64,000 bases of DNA. Source: Hericium rajendrae. Lineage: Eukaryota > Basidiomycota > Agaricomycetes > Russulales > Hericiaceae. Location of the stretch: positions 186,001 to 250,000 of the forward strand of contig CM065892.1 in assembly GCA_033439255.1 (NCBI GenBank), written 5' to 3'. Shown here piece after piece: positions 21,818 to 34,800 of this stretch. Position 1 is the first letter of the stretch, and every line of letters starts with the position of its first letter. The notes under the pieces were generated by a model, which was not told the origin of the DNA, searched no databases, and worked only from the letters and a program-made list of their open reading frames with translations. Both the position numbers and the translations under genes were made by a program.

Positions 21818-23702
21818 ATGGCTGGAGGAGCATCCGCCGCCGACGTCCGCAGCATCCTCTCCCTTCCCGCCACTTCCACCGCAGGCCCCTCCCAGCCCCC
21901 CAAGAAAGCGGGGGCCGCGAGCAAGAAACCAGAGGGCATTTCCCGCGAGCTCTACTCGCTCATTGGCTCGTCGGCACCCACCCTCGCAGCGCAGCTCGCG
22001 AAGCCGCGTCTGAAACAGAAGCCAAACCTCGGTGGCGGCGGAAAGGTCAGATGGTGAGTCCTGCGTTCTTGAGGCTTCGGATGAGTTACGATGACGCGTT
22101 AGGGAATGGAGGGAGTTTCGAAACGGCGCGAGAAGTGATGGGTTGAAGCTTGGGCACTGGGTCAAGGCGACGTCCGATCCTGAAGCTGGTAAGTCTGTCT
22201 ACCATCTTGCTGAGAGCGTTCATGGATGGATATATGCGCCCCATAGAGTATCCATTCGCAAAGTACAATGTTCAGAACACAGTGTACACCTATTCTCAAG
22301 ACGAGTATACGCGCCTCCTTGAAGGTACGGTCACAAAGCTTCGCATAGTCCGTCTGCTCACCCAATGCCGCACAGATCCTGCATGGACCAAAGAGGAGAC
22401 GGATTACCTCTTCGACCTTGTGAAGGAGTATGATGGCCGATTTTATATCATCAACGATCGATACGACTACCCCGGTGGTGAACCGCGGTCTATGGAGGTT
22501 CGTGTCAATGACACATATTTGTATGCAATGCTGAGACAGGCGCGACACAGGATCTGAAAGACAGATATTACTCTGTCTGCCGCAAACTGATCAGAAATAG
22601 ACCATGGGCAGGTGACGAAAGTAGCAAAGCAGCTCTGATGTCCAGCTTCCAGTTCGACAAAGGTACGTCCTCTACCCTGACTTTGTCATCATTGATTCTT
22701 TAACGGCCACTGCAGAACGAGAAGTGATGCGCAAAAGGTATCTCACGAGTCTTGAGGACCGCACGCCAGGGCAGATCGCAGAAGAGGAGGCGCTGTACGT
22801 CGAGCTTAAGCTACTGGAGCAGACCGAGCGCCGCTTCCGCCATGAGCGGGATGAGCTCCTGCGCACGCTGCTCGGCTCAGAATCTGGCCTGCCTGATCTC
22901 GCCATCGATGAAGACGGTCCGGCTGGAAACACATCCACCAGTGAGTCGAGGAAAAAGAAGAAGGCGAGCGACTTCGAAAGTCCTGTGACACCGTCGACGT
23001 CTGCTACACCCAAGCGTGCTCAATCGGCCAAGTCAGCAGCATACGGTTAGTCTACTTCTTGTCTCAGCTTTATCTTTGCGCATATATGACATATCGTGTC
23101 ATGACAGATGCTCTCCATTGCATCTACCGCAACGACACGGCCGCCGCCACCGCGCCCGCGACCAAATCAGGGCACCAAGCCGCACACCTCCGCTCCTTCA
23201 AGATCAGCTACCCGAAGACCGCCGTCGCAGGCAAGGTGTCGAGCGTAGTGTCCGAGCTCGGGCTGCGCATGGACCGGCTCGTGATGCCGACGCGCGAGGT
23301 GCTCGCGCAGCACGAGATGCTGCTCGAGGCCGCGACCGCGCTCGTCGAGACGAAGAAGGTCGTCGACCGCGTCGAGCAGGACATCCGCGTCGCAAAGGCG
23401 CGGCTCGGCATGCGCGACAGCGAGGCGCCGGGCGAGGGCGTGGGGACGCCGATGGATGTGGACGAGGAGAGGGAGGGCGCGCCACCGGGTGTGCCGGCGG
23501 AGGACGGCAGGGCGCAGAGCGTGATGAGCGCCAGGAGTGTGCGGAGTCGGAGACAGGTGAGGGTTCTGCTTTTGGAATGCTCTTTGGCGCTAACCGGTCT
23601 CGTTGGCTGTAGAGCGGCAGGAGGTCGATGTCGATATCCTCCGTGGACACGAGTGCCACATCAACCACTCGAGCAGGGACGAAGCGTCAGAAGATTGGCT
23701 GA
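21818..23702 (+). CDS. SWC4: SWR1/NuA4 complex subunit SWC4 (DMAP1)
   Basis: This SANT-domain subunit is shared by the SWR1 chromatin remodeller (H2A.Z deposition) and the NuA4 histone acetyltransferase. The protein starts MAGGASAADVRSILSLP and carries KKPEGISRELYSLIGSSAPT, EWREFRNGARSDGLKLGHWV, EYPFAKYNVQNTVYTYSQDE and YTRLLEDPAWTKEETDYLFD. These lead into the SANT helix set (LVKEYDGRFYIINDRYDYPG, DRYYSVCRKLIRNRPWAG). The DMAP1 part follows (KREVMRKRYLTSLEDRTPGQ, LKLLEQTERRFRHERDELLR, and VSSVVSELGLRMDRLVMPTR later). About seven exons. It ends RAGTKRQKIG with TGA at 23700-23702. It shares a 242-bp divergent promoter with NDUFAF3. It looks complete. Confidence 0.95.
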
Positions 23703-23972
23703 ACGTTCTGTCACCGGAGCTGTATTGTATTTCTATATCCTTGTTATCTTCGCTGTATCCGCACAAAGCATCTCTAGTAATATTCCATAGTTTCCTGCAT
23801 ATGAGAACTACACCAATCACGGATGCAGGCGCACAAGAGCAACACAGAATATCGAGTCAGATAGCTCAAGGTATTGTGTACATACCAAATTCCCATAACT
23901 GATTCCCATAACGAAACGAAATTCTTCACATCCTTTAATGTCATATGTCTTCACCACCTTTCAAGCGATAGC

Positions 23973-26458
23973 TTAGGTTTTGGCAAGGACGAGGCACGAC
24001 CTGCTCGGGACGTATACCTGTACCAGGATGGCCACCAATCACTAAATGTCAAAAGCAGAGCACAAGTTGCGACTCACCTGCAGCCAGTTCTTTCTCCCAT
24101 TCCACCCCATAGGTGTCGTGAAGTACTTCGACCCAAGATCAACGTTCCCAAATCCACCAAAGCGCTTATCGTCGCTGCACAACGCTATATGATACTCGCC
24201 CGGCTCCTCGATGCCCACCCTGTAGTCGGTGTATGAGTTCGTCGGGTGGAAGTTGAAGATGAACAACAGCCCCGCGCGCTCGTATACGATGACCTTATCG
24301 GTCTCGTTCTTGAGTGAGACGTACGCCTGGGGGGAGGACAGCCAGTTGTACTGCGCATCGAGGTGGTTCATGGCTGCGTCGAAGGCGTAGAGGTACCTGT
24401 AGCGCAGGAGTTTGTCGTCGACGAGATTGAACTGGCGGCGGGCGTGGTGGAAGGAGTTGTTGTTGCCTGCGCGAGGGAAGTCCAGCCACTGGAAAACATA
24501 ACTTCAGTCGGTATGGCTGCTGTCATGTACGAGGTCAGAAGCTGACCTCGGGATGACCGAACTCATTCCCTTCGAAATTCAGGTAACCTTCGCCGCCGAG
24601 GGAGTGGACAAGCAACCTACGAAATTCAATTGACGCACTTCAATCAACCGTAGCAACAAACACATACCTGATCATCTTGTGCAGGGCCAGTCCCCGCGCA
24701 ATGACGGGCGTCATCTCTGATAGATCTGACATGTTTGTATCTAAACCCAGATCAGCATGTCCCTCACGCAACAGTGCATAGACAGACGTACACATCTCCT
24801 TATCCATCAACCAGAACGCGAGCGTCTTGTCGCCCACCAGTGCCTGGTCGTGGCTCTCCGCATAGGCGATGCTCTTCTCGCCGTGGCGCCTGTTGGTGAG
24901 CGTGTGCACAATATTAGACATGTCCCATTCGTCATCGGACTTGTGCTTGAGCAGCTTGATCCACATGTCTGGAATCGCCATGGAGAGGCGGTAGTCGAAG
25001 CCGATGCCGCCCTGCGAGACGGGAATACAGAGGAGTGGCATGCCGGAAACGTCTTCGGCGATAGTAATCACTGAGGGGAAGAGCGAGTGCATGGCATCGT
25101 TGGCCTATCATTTCGGTGTCAGCAATGGAAAATCCAGATGATGCGAAGGATACTTGCAAGCATGAGATAAGTCACGGCCTCTTCGTCCACCGACGGACCA
25201 AAGTACTCGTGGTATCCTCCACTGAAGCCCGTTCCGATTCCATGGTGCAGGTACATCATGCTCGTGACACCATCGAACCGGAATCCATCAAACTTGTATT
25301 CTTCAATCCAGAACCGCAGATTGCTGAGCAGGAACCTCAGAACTTCATGCGAACCATAGTTGAACAGCCGGCTGTCCCAGAGTTCATGTCGTCCCTTGGC
25401 GCCCTCATGGAAGTACAGGTGGTCGGTCCCGTCGAAGAGATTGATACCATCCAGCACATTCTTGCACGCGTGTGAGTGCACAATGTCGATGAGGACTGTG
25501 ATGCCCATGCCGTGCGCAGTGTCGATGAGCTCCTTGAGTTCCTCTGGGGTGCCGTAGCGCGAGCTAGCAGCAAAAAAGCTGGTCACCTGGTAACCAAAGG
25601 CTACAGCAGACGCATGAATGCATGTATGCATGCGAAGAGGAACAGTCCCTTACAAGCATAATAAGCATGCTCCATAATGGCCATGAGCTGGATTGTATTG
25701 TATCCCAATTCCTTGATTCTCGGCAGAACGTTTGCCGTGAACTCTTTGAAGGTCGCTACTTTACCCTCTGGAGACGAGATGCCAACATGCGCCTCGTATA
25801 TGCGCACACTTTTGGGCTGCGGAGGCGGCTTGTGCTTAAATACATATCTCTCGTTCTGCGGAGGGTTCCAGAAGCGCGCATCGTACACAGGGGAGACGGA
25901 AATATTCTGAGTGACGCGCTTGATCCAAGCAGGGACGCGTTCAATACGCTCTCTCGACGGGAGGATCATGGAAATCTGAATATGATGCTGATGAATGACA
26001 ATTCTTTTAACCATACAGCACTACGGACCTTGAGCTTGGAGTCGTGAGGAATGGCGGGTTCACCAGGAGATTTAGGCGGCAGGACTATCTCCCAAACGCC
26101 AAATGAATCTTTGGTCATAGGATGGCTTTCTCTGTTCCATTCATCTATGAAAGCGTGAAATCGCAAGGGTTAGCATATGAACCTTTCGAATAAGCAAGTA
26201 CTGACTGAAGTCGCCAATGAGAAAGGCTTCGATCGCATTCGGGGCCCATTCTCTGTACGTCACCGTTCCATCCCCTGAGACATTCAGCCCGAACTTCTCA
26301 TAACCCTTGGTAAAGGCGTCGTATCCGCCCTCATGCTGAAAGATGGCGTCCTTCCATTTCTTGAACGATTCGTAGCGATGGCCAATGGCAGGAACAAAGG
26401 GCTCGAGCCACGGGTCCAGCTGCAAAACTGACTTTGGGTCAAAATCCTTGGTGGACAT
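23973..26458 (-). CDS. GLC3: 1,4-alpha-glucan (glycogen) branching enzyme, GH13
   Basis: This cytosolic enzyme cuts alpha-1,4 chains and rejoins them as alpha-1,6 branches during glycogen synthesis. The N-terminal CBM48 region reads [20 protein letters not shown] and [18 protein letters not shown]. The GH13 barrel shows its four signature regions: LIDIVHSHA (I), [18 protein letters not shown] (II, nucleophile Asp), [11 protein letters not shown] (III, acid Glu) and [15 protein letters not shown] (IV, His-Asp). The C-terminal domain includes [21 protein letters not shown] last small exon reads [14 protein letters not shown] with TAA at 23975-23973. About eight introns. It appears intact and of normal length (about 680 residues). 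Its 3' end faces that of SWC4, 270 bp away. Confidence 0.96.
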
Positions 26459-27289
26459 GGTGGTCTGAGGGAGAAGAGGGCGATAAGGAGGAGGAGCTGA
26501 GCGGAAAGCTCTGGATGAACTTCATCAATACGCTCATACCGACGCGTGACGTCACTCGCACACGGTGCACAACGGCTACTCCTTTCTAGCCTCTTGCCAT
26601 CGCCAGGCTCTGCTGAGGACGTGTTTGCGCGTTGCAATGAAGCATTGCACGCACACTTGGCACCGGAACTATCTGGCAATCGGACTCTGTTGTCGGCGAG
26701 CAGTGAGTGCTTGAGTTTTGACCTGATATTTTTGGTAATTACAGCATAAACATGGGCATCGCCGAGCGCCCGTACAGCTGGTCTCATATCGATATTAGAC
26801 CAGCTGGCGAGCGCGCAGCTCTGCCCAGCTTCGGAATTGGTGGGAGCCCCCGATTGGATCTCCCAAACGCGCACCGAGTAACGAGTTTGTGCGATATCTT
26901 CCCGCACAGGACATTGCGCTTTCTGCAGCATGGATTTACAAGCGGGTCGAGTGTACCCAGCCATGGCCTGTTTCTCGTCGATTTTCGGCTGAAAACGAAC
27001 CATCTCACACCAAATGTAGCGTAGCTGGCTTGTAGGTGGCGGCGGCGTCATGGAGAGGGAGCCTGGTGGAGTCGGTCAGCTTCGATGCCGCAAACCTGTC
27101 CGAAAGGACCATTCCCGGAGCAAGCTCCGTGAGCGCAGGTGGGGGGTTCTATCGATGTAAGGCCAGATATAACGATCAGCTCTTGCCGTCATGAACTTCC
27201 TCTGATTTCTCTAGTGACAGGAAAGCCAAGCCACGCATCCCTCATAATTTGGTGTCCTTGCTCGTTATTGCATTCCTGACCTGCCGTTG
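26459..27289. other. Intergenic, divergent promoters of branching enzyme and F-box gene 1
   Basis: An 830-bp gap. ORFs on the minus strand here are extensions of the branching-enzyme first exon frame and have no domain content. No repeats or RNA genes were seen. Confidence 0.55.
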
Positions 27290-29217
27290 ATGGAAGGCCA
27301 ATCCGAACCAGTTCCATCTGTGGGTTCAGCGATCGATGCCCTCCCAGAAGTCATCACTGCTTTTCCTCCGGAGGTTGTCGTGTTAATCTTGAGGTGTCTC
27401 AATTACCGAGACTTGCTAACTTGTTCACTGGTACGTGCATGAACGATTCCACGATTAAGCTTGTCTTAAACCTCCATGACAGGTATGCCGATCCTTTCAC
27501 GACCTGATCGCAACGGCACCGGATCTCGTGTATCTCATAGAGCTCGCCGCCGCGGGACTCATCGATGCTCAAAGCAACCGCATGTCAATGGCCGAATCAC
27601 TCAGCGTTCTTCGCGATCTACAGGCCCGCTGGTTGAGCTTCAAGCCTCTCCTGCGTCAGACTATTCTTCCCCCGTCGTCGCAAGGTGTCTTCAGCTGGTA
27701 TAGCCAGCGCCTCTACACGCAAGCTATAAAACCAGAAGACTTCTTCTTCTTCTTCTATACGAGGTCGATTGTAGGATATTCTTTGCCTGGCAGGACAACA
27801 GAGCTCTTGGATCATGGCCCTCTGGTGGACGACATGATCGCGGCATTGAAGTTTAGATCGCAAAAGCACTTCGTGGACATTGGCAAGGACCTGATAATGA
27901 TGTTTGAATGGGTCGAAAAAGAAGTTGATGAGGACGATGAGGATGAAGACGATGTCGTTTCTCAAACCTGCGTTCGCGTACATTTCAGGACTCTTTCCTC
28001 GGATGCTGTCTTACCCTACCCAGCGTGCCAGAGTCCTGTCTTGGAAACGGAAGTGAGTGGTAATCGGACCTATCTCAAGTCATTTCACATACACAACGAT
28101 ATTCTCGCAATGCACCTGGGGCCACACTTCGGTGTTAACCATCATCTGGAACTGGAAAACGGGAGAAAAGCTTGTGGTGAGAACTTCCAGTCATATCTGT
28201 AATTCCGCCAGTGCTAACCTTAATTTTATCTCAGCATATCGAATGGCAGGAGGCTCCGTTTGATACCTACGATTTCTCCTTGCTCTCGTCCAGTGAATTC
28301 GTTGTACTGACTCGCGGCTGTCGTGGTCCGTGGTTAAATAAAACTACACTCAGCCTATTCCGTTTCGGCCAGCATGCAACGTCCGGCATGAAGTGGACAT
28401 TTCGGGGCACCACGATTATGCATATTGTCAGCCTATGCCTGCCGGAGCTGGTTCCCAAGGGTTATATGCCTTATGATTTGTCTGCAGACACCCAAAGAGA
28501 TGGTCCATTCATAGCTTCAACTGATACCCACGCTCGCGTAGTCGTTTTGGATGGGTGTCCAAACCATGTACTGATTGACCCGCATGGTTCGAGCGCTACC
28601 TTCGTTCTGCACACCACTACGCTGTCCTCCCTCGCGCAACGGGCCCTGTCAATGCCCGAGTCGAAGGATCAGACCATATTTATACCATGGGAGGACTGGG
28701 GGTCGAAGAACTCCCGGATGTTCCTGACGAAACCCCTTAGCGCCGCGCAATACCCAGCCAGGTCTGTTTTTCTCAGATTTAACTTACCTATTTACCCTGT
28801 CGCTGAGCGAATCGCGTCGTAGACATTTCACTGGCGAGCGCCTTGCCCTGACAGTATGCGACGCGGACGGCATAGAAACCTCGCAAATCCTGGATTTCAA
28901 TCCGCGTGCTCTGAAGCGCGCGCCCTTCACCGACGGTAAGGGCCACGCTGTGACGGTTGTCACCGAGGCCACGACGCATGACTTGTCTGCCGTCTTCACA
29001 AGCCTGACAAGTATTACAACGTCCCTGCCATATACCGCGGTCCAGATCCCGGACCATGAGGAGTATTCTGACTTCATGTTGGACGAACATCGGCTGCTTT
29101 GTCTCAAGGTGGGTGTGTTTCATGTCGATCCGTACGTCGATTAGACACGCTTTGTTTTTTTCGTAGAGGCAGACAAGTCAGGACGAGGCGAACCAAATAG
29201 ATGTCTTCGTGTTTTGA
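27290..29217 (+). CDS. F-box protein 1
   Basis: F-box proteins recruit targets to SCF ubiquitin ligases through Skp1. From ATG at 27290 the protein starts MEGQSEPVPSVGSAIDALPE, and the F-box follows at about residues 20-60: TAFPPEVVVLILRCLNYRDL, LTCSL, an intron, then VCRSFHDLIATAPDLVY. The rest has no named repeat but carries tryptophan-rich blade-like segments (HIEWQEAPFDTYDFSLLSSS, FIPWEDWGSKNSRMFLTK) and the C-terminal motif EYSDFMLDEHRLLCLK. Five or six exons; the last is short and ends DVFVF with TGA at 29215-29217. A poly-Asp/Glu run lies near residue 200. It is clearly paralogous to the gene at 43106-44986 on the other side of the retroelement nest. Confidence 0.85.
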
Positions 29218-29745
29218 GTAAGTAGGGACATTATACTGCCCAAATCCTGTCAGTATGCCTGGACAGCCGGATGGACAAGTTCTTTCAGCGTTTGAAAACT
29301 ATCTTTTACACTTCGCCTGTGCCCATGCATGTCTCGATATGCGGGCCAGGCAACAACAGCATGGTGTCATTTGCGCATGAAGTCGACGCACTAGATGTTC
29401 CGTCTTGAATCGGGTCTCCGAGTGGCATCCCCTGGACTCGCCGTGTATTTCTCGTTGGTTGAGCGGCTAGAAAAATCAAGATTCTCGTCTTTTGAGATAG
29501 GATTTGATGCTAAGCTCGAGAATGGACGAACCGGATGTCGTTGGACCTGGTATATGATTGGTCGATGGACCTTGCAACTAGCAGTCGAAGATATGTATTC
29601 AACCCATCGAATCCAGCGAATGTATTTCTTGATGGAGCTAACATCAATGCACTGCGATGGGATGCACAATGGCATCTGAGACAGTGGGACAACCTCGTCA
29701 GATGATGCCTGCTGCGCGGAAAGAAGCTAGTAGGACACGCAAATG
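29218..29745. other. Intergenic between F-box gene 1 and the DIRS element
   Basis: About 530 bp of AT-richer sequence with chance ORFs on both strands. I see no domain and no repeat. Confidence 0.5.
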
Positions 29746-29790
29746 GGGCTAGTTAATTGACCAATTGCTTCGCTCGCAAGGCGGAGAGAT
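29746..29790 (+). repeat. DIRS left inverted terminal sequence
   Basis: An 11-bp exact match to the complement of the right end (42465-42475) continues inward as an imperfect match (GACCAAT, then a GC-rich CGCTCGCAAGG-type block). This is consistent with DIRS inverted terminal repeats. The inner limit is not clear. Confidence 0.55.
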
Positions 29791-30163
29791 GTCCCAAGAC
29801 TGAGAATGTAATTAGCTTTGATCCTAGCGTGGACTCAATGCTAATTGCTGCTACTTGAGGTGGGGAGGGGAGTTTTGGGGGAGCAGGAGGAGGGCACGTG
29901 ATGAGGACACGTGTCTCGCATGATCAGCGCGTCGCGCGTCAACGATCTCGCGCCTTCGGCGCGTCCTGCTGCAAACCCAAAAACTCGAGCTGCTCGCAGA
30001 GCAGAAGGAGCCCGGCAAATGCCGCTCGACCCTTCTCCAGGTCTTAGGCACCGAGGCCCCACCCAGAGCGCAGCTCACCCACCTCGGGGGCTAAAGACAC
30101 CCCCACACCCGAGCCACCCCACACCAGAGCAAGCTCAGAAAGAACAAGGGGAACCGACATTGA

Positions 30164-31428
30164 TTACGAGCCAAAACCATGCTCAAACTCATCCATCACT
30201 GAGTGTAAACTACTAGGGTCCATGCCCGAAAATGACTTGGAAATAAAAAACGGAAGAATGTCCTGAATCTTACGCCAGTACAAAAGAAAAGCGTCCGAAA
30301 GCCACCGACCCTGCTTAGCGACGACCTCTGGCGGAACACCCATCAATAGCAACTCCGTGGCCCCTCCAATGCGAAAGCTATGACCACCTGAAATGCTCTC
30401 AAGACCAGATCGAGCCCACACAGCATTGCAGCGGCCCATGAAGACATCCTTAGTCAACGGGAGCCAAGAATCATCCTGAACAAAGGCGAACAAGGGCGCG
30501 GAAGATGGCACGTTAGCGTTGATGCACAAATGGTACTCCAGCGCGAACAAAGGGGAGAGACCGCCAGCAAAATCGGTGATGGAGATATCGGCACCTGCGG
30601 TGTCCGTGGTCTTCGAAAAGGGAATGTGCAGCGTCGCATACCGCGCCCGATTGCGACTCTCGCCGAACTTGAGAGGCGACGCGCGAGTGACGTGGCGAGA
30701 AGGATCGAAAACTGAATCGGAGACAATAATGAGCTCGCCGAGGCGGCAACAAGACCAGAAGGCAACAGAAGCGGTCGCCCAGACCGCCGAATCTAAAGAA
30801 TTAGAAAAATTGAGACCAGCGAGCAATGCTTTCATGTGTGCGTGAGTGACAGGAGGACGTGGGGGTCGACGAGATGAACTAGGAGCTAATTTCTTCACCC
30901 CCGCTAATGCAGCCTTCAACTCCGCGGCACCAAGCCAAGGCGCACCTTGCATCTTGTGCCAGAGCTCCAGACCGCTTATCCATTGTTGTGCCGACCCGAC
31001 CTTGCCAGCTCCTGCGGCGACAAAACCAGCAAGAAGCGTGTCCGATGCGGGAACACGAAGAGCCTCAGAAATGTTGAAAGTGTCACAATATTGTGTGAAG
31101 CGCAGAAGACCGGCACCGTACACTGTGCGTGTTGAAGCTTCGATGGAAGAGATCTTGACAAATTGGAGACGATCGTATGCGGGCGCAGAAAGTAAGGCGC
31201 GCGCTTCGCCACTGTGAATGAGACCGAAGGGTGATGTCCAAAGGAGAATGCGATCCCGGGCGGGAACGAGAGGTCGAAAAATAGAAGAGGCATACTCATT
31301 CCCAGCCCTGGGCTTTCGAGCCCGAATGAGGCGATCACTGGAGGTGCGCGGAAGTGTAATCAGCACGCCGCCGGAGCGCGCCTCGGCCGATAACACAACC
31401 TCCGTAATCGCGTCCGCGACAGCGGACG
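30164..31428 (-). CDS. DIRS tyrosine recombinase part
   Basis: This is the site-specific recombinase that DIRS elements use in place of a DDE integrase. The frame shows the phage-integrase fold's catalytic set: Arg in WSCCRLGELI, His-x-x-Arg in GGHSFRIGGATELL and a Tyr in GRWLSDAFLLYWRKI. Upstream are the SAM-like N-terminal helices (STRTVYGAGLLRFTQYCDTF). The start of the part lies beyond the Gypsy insertion. The open frame as it now stands borrows its first codons from the LTR at 31429 onward. It is a fossil part, described as found. Confidence 0.88.
31424..31428. repeat. Target-site duplication GGACG (left)
   Basis: Five bases next to the left LTR, identical to 38529-38533 next to the right LTR. 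Five-base duplications are usual for Ty3/Gypsy integrases. Confidence 0.9.
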
Positions 31429-31851
31429 TGTCAAGACTCGGTCGTAGACAGCAGAGAACCACCCAAGTCACCAGCGATGATGGGGGCGAGAGAGCAGAGA
31501 GCGGCTAGCAGCGCAGTGACCTGTATTGGAGGTACAGTACGGTACAGACGAAATGGACAATCTAGGGAAATAGGCGAGCGACAGGGAGCCTATAAGTACT
31601 GGGACGACAATGGGAAAAGAACAATGGACACCATAACGGGTCGAACAATAGAGTGAGAACAATGGTGGCCAAAAGGAGAACAATGGGAGGGAGAACAATA
31701 GGATGTCCCAAAGGGGAACAAGGGCATGGGTGAAGGATAGCCCCAGGTCATGTGAGGAAGTGAACATGTGATGGGGCTGCTGGAGCACATGACCGATGCG
31801 ATGCCTTGATGGCAGAGAAGAAGGCGGAGAGAAATGGAGCGATCCGTGACA
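31429..31851 (-). repeat. Gypsy LTR (3' copy)
   Basis: A 423-bp direct repeat of 38106-38528, beginning TGTCAAGACT and ending CCGTGACA, with TG...CA ends. It is nearly identical to its partner. The end of the pol frame runs into it. Confidence 0.95.
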
Positions 31852-34800
31852 TCACCCCCTCTCTAAGACGCACTTTCGCCTGGAGTGCGTGATGAGCATG
31901 GACGGGATCGAGGTAGATGAGTCCACGAAGATTGGGAGCCTTGAGTGCATGCGGATGGCGGGTGTAGAAGTCGGTGATTGCACCATGGGCATTGGAAAGG
32001 GAGGTACGTGAAAGCCACTGATTTTCTGAATCAGGGTAGCCTGCCCATTTGACGAGATATTCAATGCCGCGTTTGTTCCGAGTGAGACGAGCATCGAGGA
32101 CAGACTCAACTTCGTACTCTTCCTCGCCCTCCACAAGGTCAGGTGGTGGTGCAGGGAAGTTGGGACCATGAGCATCGGTTTCCTTGTAAGGGGACAACAG
32201 GGACGTGTGGAACACCGGGTGGATACGCCAGGTGGGTGGTAGCTTCAGTCGATAAGAGACTGGGCCCAGGACGTCAGTGATTTCGAAAGGTCCCAGGCGT
32301 CGATCAGCAAGCTTAGCTTTGGGTCGTGTGGTTTTGATGTTCTTGCCATCGAGCCAGACCTTGTCGCCAACCTGGAAGTGGATGGTGTCATGCATATGGT
32401 CCTGGTTGTTGCGCTTCATGAGATCAGCAGCTGTTTGAAGGCTGGCCTGGACCTCAGTGCGAAGTTGTTCGAGGTGACGGAAACGATCCTCGACGGCGGG
32501 TGTAGACGATGTGGGGTTGACAGTGGGGATGGCAGTGGGAATATAGCCGAGGAGCATTTCAAATGGAGCTCGGTTAGTGGCGCTGTGGATACGGTGGTTG
32601 TGCGAGAACTCAGCGTAAGGGAGCCATTGGACCCAATCATCCTGACGGTAGTTGCAGAAGGTACGAAGGAACTGCTCGAGTTCTTGATTGACGCGTTCTG
32701 ACTCGCCATCGGTCTGTGGATGATAGGCGGTGCTGAGGGAGGACTTGATACCAAGTTTGTCAAAGACGCCACGCATGACTTTGCCTGCGTACTGTGGGCC
32801 ACGATCAGAGATGAGGCGTTCCCAGAGGCCATAGTTCCGATAAATCCTGTCAAAAAGGATGTCGACTGTGCCATCACTGGTAATGGTCTCGTTACAAGGA
32901 GTGAAGGAGACGTGCTTTGTAAAACGGTCGACGACCACATTGATGGAGTCATAGCCTTGGCATTCTGGGAGTTTGACGATGAAGTCCGAGGTAATGTCTT
33001 GGAAGGGACGGGTAGGGATGGCATTGGGGATTGTTTCAACATGGGGGCGGTGATTTTGAACCTTGGTGGCCTGGCAGGTAGCACAGCCATCGACATAATC
33101 ACAAACGAAGACAGACATACCGGGCCACCAGTAGTTGCGACTGAGGAGCTCATAGGTCTTGTAGCGTCCGGGGTGACCAGCCATGGGAGTGTCGTGATGC
33201 AGCTTGACGATATCTCGCCGAAGGTCCTTGTCAGCAGGGATGTAGACTTTGCCACGAAAGAGGATGAGGCCATCCTCGTAGTTCCATTCTTGGAGGTTCT
33301 TGACGAGGGAGCGAGGACCGTTGTTCAGGATCACGTCAAGGGCTTGAACGACCTCAATATCCTTGGTCTTGGCATTGCGAATGCGTTGGCGAAGATCAGC
33401 ATTGCCAATGGACTTGACAGCGGCTGGACGTGTAGCACGAATCTGGAAGTACTTGGGGTCGAGGAGGACACGATCTGAGTTGTCGTCGTCCACCCCCTCT
33501 CTATGGTCAGGTCGTCTCGACATGGCATCTGGCCGGTGATGAATACCGGGTTTGTGGATCAAGGTGAAGTCGAAACGAGTGAGGAAGAGAGCCCAGCGAG
33601 CCTGACGACGACTCAGCTTTTGGGCAGACTTGAAGTATTCCAGGTTCTTATGGTCGGTCCAGATCTCCACAGTATGGGGAGAGCCTTCCAGGTAGTGCCG
33701 CCAGGCTTCGAGGGCACGGATGATGGCCAGGAGTTCCTTGTCATAAATGTCGTAGTTGCGTTCAGGGGCAGTGAAGGCCTTGGAGATGTAAGCAACAGGG
33801 TGCCATTGCTCGTCCTCCCCGCGCTGGGATAGGATACCTCCTGTGGCATAGTCTGAGGCATCGACCTCAACCAAGTAGGGTTTGGACGGGTCAGGCATGA
33901 TAAGGACTGGGGATGAGGTGAACGCAGCTTTAAGAGCCTCAAAGGCATGTTGACATTCAGCAGACCAGGCCCAAGGATGGTCTTTCTTGGTAAGGTCAAA
34001 CATGGGACGGGCGACTTTGGAGAAGTCCTGGATGAAGCATCGATAGAAGTTGCCAAAGCCAACAAAGGACTGGACATCCTTGACGTTACGGGGGGCAGGC
34101 CATTCAGCGATGCCTGCAACCTTGACGGGGTCCATGGCAAGCGTGTTATGGGAGACGATGAGACCGAGGAACTCAACAGAGGGCTGCTCAAAAGAGCACT
34201 TCTCTGGTTTGAGGAAGAGGTCATTGTCCTGGAGGCGTTGGAGGACCTTGCGCACAAGGTCGCGATGTTCTTCGAGGGTTTCGGTGAAAATGAGGATATC
34301 GTCCATGTAGATGACGACTTTGCCCGTGTCGATGAGATCCTTGAAAAGTTCATTCATCATTCCTTGGAACGTGGCAGGGGAGTTTGTAAGACCAAAAAAC
34401 ATCACCAGCGGTTCAAAGAGACCGCGGTTGGTTTTGAAGGCGGCTTTCCATTCGTCGCCCTCCTTGATGCGAACGTTGTTGTAACCCCAACGAACGTCCA
34501 TCTTGGAGAAGACTTTGGCACCCTTGAGCTTGTCAACGAGTTCAGAGATGAGGGGCAGGGGATATTCATTCTTGATGGTGCCCTTGTTGAGGGTGCGATA
34601 GTCCTGGACGGGGCGTAGTTTTCCATCTTTTTTCTTGATAAAGAAGAAGGGACTCGCCATAGGAGATTTGGAAGGACGGATGTAGCCTTTTTTGACCTGG
34701 TCATCAAGGAACGAATCGAGGTCCTCCTGCTCAGTGGGAGCCATGGGATAGACCTTGCATGAACGGGGTTCAAAACCATCTTTCAGGTCGATGGCGTGAT

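Noticed and set aside
31429-31471. Recombinase frame seeming to start inside the LTR
   Set aside because: The first codons are supplied by the inserted LTR by accident of frame and are not a real start of the DIRS recombinase.
32720-33478. 252-codon plus-strand ORF
   Set aside because: It lies wholly antisense to the Gypsy pol frame and has no domain of its own.
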